Source of the DNA: Nitrospiraceae bacterium
GTDB taxonomy: Bacteria > Nitrospirota > Thermodesulfovibrionia > Thermodesulfovibrionales > UBA6898
Assembly (NCBI GenBank): GCA_020347665.1
Contig: CP070737.1
Span: 1,828,446-1,875,705 of the forward strand
Direction of reading: 5' to 3'
Length of the DNA stretch: 47,260 nucleotides
Part shown: positions 43,654 to 47,260 of the stretch, piece after piece
How positions within the stretch are numbered: the stretch's first letter is position 1
How the letters are laid out: each line of letters opens with the position of its first letter
The notes under the pieces: model-generated
The model's input: only the letters and a program-made list of their open reading frames with translations
Told to the model about the DNA's origin: nothing
Database searches by the model: none
Made by a program: the position numbers and the translations under genes

Positions 43654-44807
43654 AATAAAAAAAACTAACGTTAATTATATATCCTTTTCTTTTTTAAAGA
43701 AAGCTATAAAAATATGCTCTACGAGCACATTCATGCTGTGACGAATACCTGCATGTTCACAGGAACCATGGTTCTGTCACAGAGAGGATTACGGGAAAAG
43801 CCAGTTCCAGATAATTTCGTGTTGACCGACGCAGATAATGAGCGATTCGCACGGCTAACGCAGGATTCATTGCTTCAAAAGTGTGTGCGTTATTTCCCGT
43901 TATTTCTCTTGTTCCAGTTTCTCCTACCATAATGTCCTGTCTATGGAAGTCATTGTCGCCAGGGTATACTCCGCTGTTTCGAGTAATGAGAGGAATACAG
44001 CTAATCCGGTAGAACTCTGTTATAGTAACCGTTCGCTGGTTCATGAAACACAGATCATGGATAGTGTGAAATCTTTCTGCCACAGGAACACCTGTACGAG
44101 CTTCCAGGAGTATGAAAGAGCGTATCCCTGAACGATTTGATTGTTTGAATGCCCTCTGTTGTGAAGCAGTTAAAGAGCATGGAGATTGTATGGGATCGTA
44201 TTTTCGCCTTTCCTTCGACAGATTGGTTTCCATCAAACAAAGACCAAAATAGCGAGACAGTCCCGTTGAGCGGATAATCTCTTGTTGAAATGATACGCCT
44301 CATTTTTTTACACCATGCTCTACGTTTTTTAATATATGTTTCTTGCAACATGTGTGCCAGGGAGCTAAATCGTTATAAAGAAATCATCTAGAATATTTTC
44401 GCGTTAAATCATGTATCCATGAAAAACAAAATGGTTCTGACAGCGTTACTATTGGATACAAAGCTATCAACCATAGAATGTTTCTGCCCAAGAAGTACTG
44501 TGCAGATCCACCAATGTTCTTGCAATGAAGAGGGGACCGTTCATAATGGATAAAACGGCATGAAACGAATGCTTGAAAAGTATATACAGCCATCGGCATT
44601 CTTACCAGCTGCATGTCTCACGTCAGCGTAAAAGTTCAGGAATTTCCTCACTACGATATTTAGTACAAAAATCACCCCGAATAAATCACATCATAATTCG
44701 TTATGCGTAGCGCCGACTTTTTGCCCTTGACAAAATTTTGAGTTCTTGATACTGTTATTTCATTCCTTGTATTTCTTCAGGCCATAGGTACGAAAGGGGG
44801 GAGAAGA
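43654..44807. other. 1.15-kb region without recognisable genes
   Basis: Several open frames of 70-160 codons overlap on both strands (longest 43757-44236 minus), but none has a family motif, a good ribosome binding site or a consistent coding pattern. It may be decayed DNA or hold an unrecognised RNA. The last 80 bp hold the HU promoter. Confidence 0.4.
44727..44755 (+). promoter_or_regulatory. Promoter of the HU gene
   Basis: A perfect TTGACA (44727-44732), a 17-bp spacer and TACTGT (44750-44755) lie before the HU gene, leaving a leader of about 46 nt with a normal ribosome binding site. Confidence 0.6.
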
Positions 44808-45083
44808 ATGACGAAAGCAGAGCTCATCGACAAGATAGCTTCTGGCGCAGGCCTTAGTAAAGCAGATGCTTCACGGGCACTAGATACAATGTTGGATGCA
44901 ATAAAATCAACATTAAAGAAGGGCCAGAAGGTCACCCTGGTAGGATTTGGCACTTTTTCAGTATCAAAAAGAAAAGCAAGAAAAGGTCGTAATCCAAAGA
45001 CGGGTCAGTCCATAAACATTCCCGCAAGTAAATCGCCGAAATTTTCAGCAGGCAAAGCTTTAAAAGACGCAATAAAGAAATAA
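44808..45083 (+). CDS. hup: DNA-binding protein HU
   Basis: A 91-aa histone-like protein. It has the N-terminal TKAELIDKIASGAGLSKADASRALD helices, the VTLVGFGTFSVSKRKARKGRNP strand region and the DNA-intercalating arm NPKTGQSINIPAS, ending PKFSAGKALKDAIKK. Full length and all motifs are present. GGGGGGAG precedes ATG. The arm sequence favours HU over IHF. The 245-bp gap downstream shows nothing recognisable. Confidence 0.96.
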   Translation: MTKAELIDKIASGAGLSKADASRALDTMLDAIKSTLKKGQKVTLVGFGTFSVSKRKARKGRNPKTGQSINIPASKSPKFSAGKALKDAIKK

Positions 45084-45328
45084 TTTTTTTATCACTAAGC
45101 GATCCAAGGGACAAGAGTACAGATGTGACCCTTTATAACTCTTTCGTGTTAGGTCAGATTCCCCATTGAAAGGAACGATACGGCCTGCCTTTCATTCGTG
45201 CTGTAGTGAGCCTACATGGTTTTACCGCTTGAGCACAATAATCGTTCATGAAGCGGCTTCGAATGAAAGAGAATAAGTCCGGGGGAGCACATGCAATTAC
45301 CTGCGGACTGAATCGATGCGATGCACGT

Positions 45329-45613
45329 TTATTGCCTGAAGAGATCGTCAAATTTCTTCTTCACATCATTTTTATCTGTTTTCGAAGTCGCCTGATCACT
45401 GTCCATAAAGATAAAATAATCGCAAAAGTTTGCCTTATCTCTTGTTCTCTGGAATTCTGCCTTTGGCTCGACACATTTATTATGTGAAGACTCTGAGTAG
45501 AATGTGCAGTTGAAACATATATGAAGATCACCGCTGCATGAAGGACAGGTTGCACTTCTTGAAAAATATTTATCGATAACAATCATTTTATTGCATAATG
45601 CACACACGTTCAT
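45329..45613 (-). CDS. Small zinc-ribbon protein, unknown function
   Basis: A 94-aa protein with Cys pairs CALC (residues 4-7), CPSC and CFNC, plus a later HNKC. The C-terminal block NKCVEPKAEFQRTRDKANFC and DYF recalls a widespread family of small zinc-binding proteins found in anaerobes. The start at 45613 is chosen over an in-frame ATG 45 bases earlier because GGAGGTGTCGAAGG lies directly before it. Metal binding is inferred from the Cys spacing. Confidence 0.75.
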   Translation of the reverse strand: MNVCALCNKMIVIDKYFSRSATCPSCSGDLHICFNCTFYSESSHNKCVEPKAEFQRTRDKANFCDYFIFMDSDQATSKTDKNDVKKKFDDLFRQ

Positions 45614-45742
45614 TCCTTCGACACCTCCTTTTTCCATTGTATCAGATCCGCAGCTCATGACAGCATGCTCTGCACAGAAAACAATTTATAGTCATAACAA
45701 GTATATCTCTGGAATTCAGAATTTACAATATTCTGTATTTGT

Positions 45743-45771
45743 TTGACATCATCCCAAAACCATGATATTTT
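45743..45771 (+). promoter_or_regulatory. Promoter of the Lys/Ser-rich small protein gene
   Basis: TTGACA (45743-45748), a 17-bp spacer and TATTTT (45766-45771) match the layout of the pilB promoter. The ATG at 45803 has its own AAAGGAGG. Confidence 0.6.
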
Positions 45772-45802
45772 GAATGAGAAAATGACAAAAGGAGGTTATG
45801 CA

Positions 45803-45898
45803 ATGGCCTGCAAATCAAAAAGCAGTAAGTGCAAGACAGCGAAAAAATCCTCAAAAAAGACTGCTTCAAAATCTTCCAAGAAAACCAAAAAGAAATAG
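45803..45898 (+). CDS. 31-aa Lys/Ser-rich basic protein
   Basis: MACKSKSSKCKTAKKSSKKT and a KTKKK end: almost only Lys, Ser, Thr and Ala with two Cys. AAAGGAGG lies nine bases before ATG, a strong promoter precedes it and a strong terminator follows, so a monocistronic small mRNA is well supported despite the length. The composition resembles the basic tails of histone-H1-like DNA-binding proteins. Function unknown. Confidence 0.65.
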   Translation: MACKSKSSKCKTAKKSSKKTASKSSKKTKKK

Positions 45899-45924
45899 CA
45901 AAAGAATGCCTTTCATGACACGGG

Positions 45925-45950
45925 AAAGGGATGACGTTCGTCATCCCTTT
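45925..45950 (+). terminator. Intrinsic terminator after the 31-aa gene
   Basis: An 11- to 12-bp stem AAAGGGATGAC/GTCATCCCTTT with a short GTTC loop is followed by TTTTTC. It may work on both strands because the 5' arm starts with A residues. Confidence 0.85.
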
Positions 45951-46015
45951 TTCTTCATCTGCCACAACGCAGACAGAATGAGTATTACTATTCAGGGAAC
46001 AATACATATTACCCG

Positions 46016-46043
46016 TTGTGACAATCCTCAAATGTGATACAAT
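46016..46043 (+). promoter_or_regulatory. Promoter of bioF
   Basis: TTGTGA (46016-46021), a 16-bp spacer and TACAAT (46038-46043) are present. The GTG start at 46050 is at the expected transcription start, so the mRNA would be leaderless. Confidence 0.55.
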
Positions 46044-46049
46044 CTAGAG

Positions 46050-47186
46050 GTGTTCCGGGAAGAGCTGGATAATCTTTTGCAGAAGAATCTGGTGCGTCAG
46101 GTAGTGTCGCGAGCGTCTGCTCAGGGAGCACGGGTCACAATCGGTAGCCAAAAATATATCAATTTTTCCTCTAATGACTATCTCGGCCTTTCTCACCATC
46201 CTCTCGTTGTCGCATCGGTGAAAGCAGTGCTTGATACATATGGTTTTGGTTCTGGAGCTTCGAGACTGCTTGCCGGGGGAACCGTCTTACACGAGAAACT
46301 TGAGGCCGAAATCGCAGATTTCAAAGGCACTGAGGACGCACGGGTGTTTAATTCCGGTTATGCGGCAAATATCGGTATGATACCGGCAATCGCACGTGAA
46401 GGTGATGTAATTTATAGCGATGAACTGAATCATGCAAGCATCATAGATGGGTGCAGGTTAAGCAGGGCAAAGACCGTTATCTACAGACATGGCGACATCA
46501 CCATGCTTGAAGAACTCGTCAGGAAAGAACAGGGGCAAAGGAAGGTAATTATTACAGACTCCATTTTCAGCATGGACGGTGACCTCGCGCCGCTTGGCGA
46601 CATTTATCAGATTTGTCGTGGATATGGAGTTCTGCTGTATCTGGACGATGCGCATGGGACTGGGGTTCTTGGAGACGGTAGAGGCGCCCGAAACCATTTC
46701 AATCTCCCGTCAGAGCCCTGGGTCATCCAGATGGGCACATTCTCGAAGGCCCTGGGCTCGTATGGTGCTTTCGTCGCTGGCAGCAAAGAAACGATTCATT
46801 GGATATCCCAGACAGCCCGCAGCCTTATATTTTCCACAGCCCTTCCCCCATGCGTCATCTCCGGATCTCTTACGGCACTCAATCTTGTGAGAAAAGGAGG
46901 CTCCCTGATACAAAAACTCTGGACGAACAGGAAACAACTAGCAGAAGGCCTCAGTCGCCTGGGCTATGATATAAAAAAGAGTGCATCGCCGATCATACCG
47001 ATCATGACCGGGACTATCCCGGATACCACCAGAATAGCATCGGAGCTGTTCAAACAGGGGATATATGTACCTGCGATACGGCCGCCGACCGTTGATACGC
47101 CACGGTTACGACTGACAGTAACCTCGGATCATGATTCGGATGATCTGGCATTATTGATCAGAACACTGGAAAACCTACAGGGGTAG
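46050..47186 (+). CDS. bioF: 8-amino-7-oxononanoate synthase
   Basis: A 378-aa PLP enzyme joining pimeloyl thioester and alanine in biotin synthesis. It shows INFSSNDYLGLSHHP, YGFGSGASRLLAGG, FNSGYAANIGMI, the Asp and His of LDDAHGTGVLG and the PLP Lys in MGTFSKALGSYGAF near residue 234. GTG at 46050 is used because the promoter -10 box ends just before it and the family N terminus starts there. The last 74 bp of the window (47187-47260) show no recognisable gene. Confidence 0.93.
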   Translation: MFREELDNLLQKNLVRQVVSRASAQGARVTIGSQKYINFSSNDYLGLSHHPLVVASVKAVLDTYGFGSGASRLLAGGTVLHEKLEAEIADFKGTEDARVFNSGYAANIGMIPAIAREGDVIYSDELNHASIIDGCRLSRAKTVIYRHGDITMLEELVRKEQGQRKVIITDSIFSMDGDLAPLGDIYQICRGYGVLLYLDDAHGTGVLGDGRGARNHFNLPSEPWVIQMGTFSKALGSYGAFVAGSKETIHWISQTARSLIFSTALPPCVISGSLTALNLVRKGGSLIQKLWTNRKQLAEGLSRLGYDIKKSASPIIPIMTGTIPDTTRIASELFKQGIYVPAIRPPTVDTPRLRLTVTSDHDSDDLALLIRTLENLQG

Positions 47187-47260
47187 TAGAAAACCCACTA
47201 TTGCACGGGGAATTCAAATATACAGGACACGTTGCCTTCGGCCAGGCTCTGCTCCAAGGT

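Noticed and set aside
43757-44236. 159-codon minus-strand open frame
   Set aside because: No ribosome binding site, no domain, and overlapping frames of similar length on both strands; not enough support for a gene.

Overview
The window is an ordinary chromosomal stretch of a Gram-negative, probably anaerobic bacterium. Evidence for the lifestyle: a complete type IV pilus motor block, menaquinone synthesis by the futalosine route (mqnB, mqnD), system II cytochrome c assembly (a CcsA-like protein in front of hemA), the formate dehydrogenase factor fdhD, and two genes that read sensibly only if UGA is decoded as selenocysteine. This mix fits Nitrospirota (Thermodesulfovibrionia-like) or a deltaproteobacterial lineage. 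That placement is an inference; there is no rRNA in the window.

Layout. 1-1.2 kb: tRNA-Ala, yraN and a small Toprim protein on the minus strand. 1.3-9.4 kb: plus-strand type IV pilus operon pilB-pilT-pilC-pilS-pilR followed by a gene for an ATPase-less MshEN/GAF protein. 9.4-10.6 kb: fdhD, tRNA-Pro(CGG) and a relic of a molybdopterin oxidoreductase. 10.8-14.1 kb: haem operon (56-aa CQLGC protein, ccsA/hemX, hemA, hemC). 14.2-17.0 kb, minus strand: rpsB-tsf-pyrH-frr and a coupled 54-aa protein. 17.2-22.6 kb: mqnB-mqnD, then rpmH-rnpA-yidD-yidC-mnmE. 22.8-30.7 kb is accessory: small basic protein, PEGA protein, M36-like peptidase, thiamine-binding protein, succinate-semialdehyde dehydrogenase, a decayed UroD-family methyltransferase, an exported phage-tail-tube-like protein, a Cas4-like nuclease-fold protein and an unknown protein. 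30.9-43.7 kb is rich in signalling: GGDEF-PilZ, cyclic-nucleotide-binding protein, degenerate receiver-PilZ and GAF-GGDEF. It also holds two selenoprotein genes (rhodanese lipoprotein and DsbA-like), nth, an aldo/keto reductase, a PilF/PilW-like TPR lipoprotein, a CYTH protein and tRNA-Pro(TGG). 44.8-47.2 kb: HU, a zinc-ribbon protein, a 31-aa Lys/Ser protein and bioF.

Links between the genes. PilB and the 320-aa protein both carry MshEN domains, a c-di-GMP-binding fold, and the window also encodes two diguanylate cyclases and two PilZ domains. Second-messenger control of the pili is therefore a reasonable inference. Both selenoproteins are predicted to be exported and would act on thiols or sulfur in the envelope.

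Most worth checking: (1) a rhodanese lipoprotein with two in-frame UGA codons exactly where the usual Cys-Ala-Cys active site lies; (2) a DsbA-like protein with UGA in place of the first Cys of its CPYC motif and a perfect hairpin 9 nt downstream; (3) a solitary tail-tube-like protein with a signal peptide; (4) an rnpA gene without a canonical start codon; (5) several promoters placed so that the mRNA would start at or beside the start codon, suggesting leaderless transcripts.
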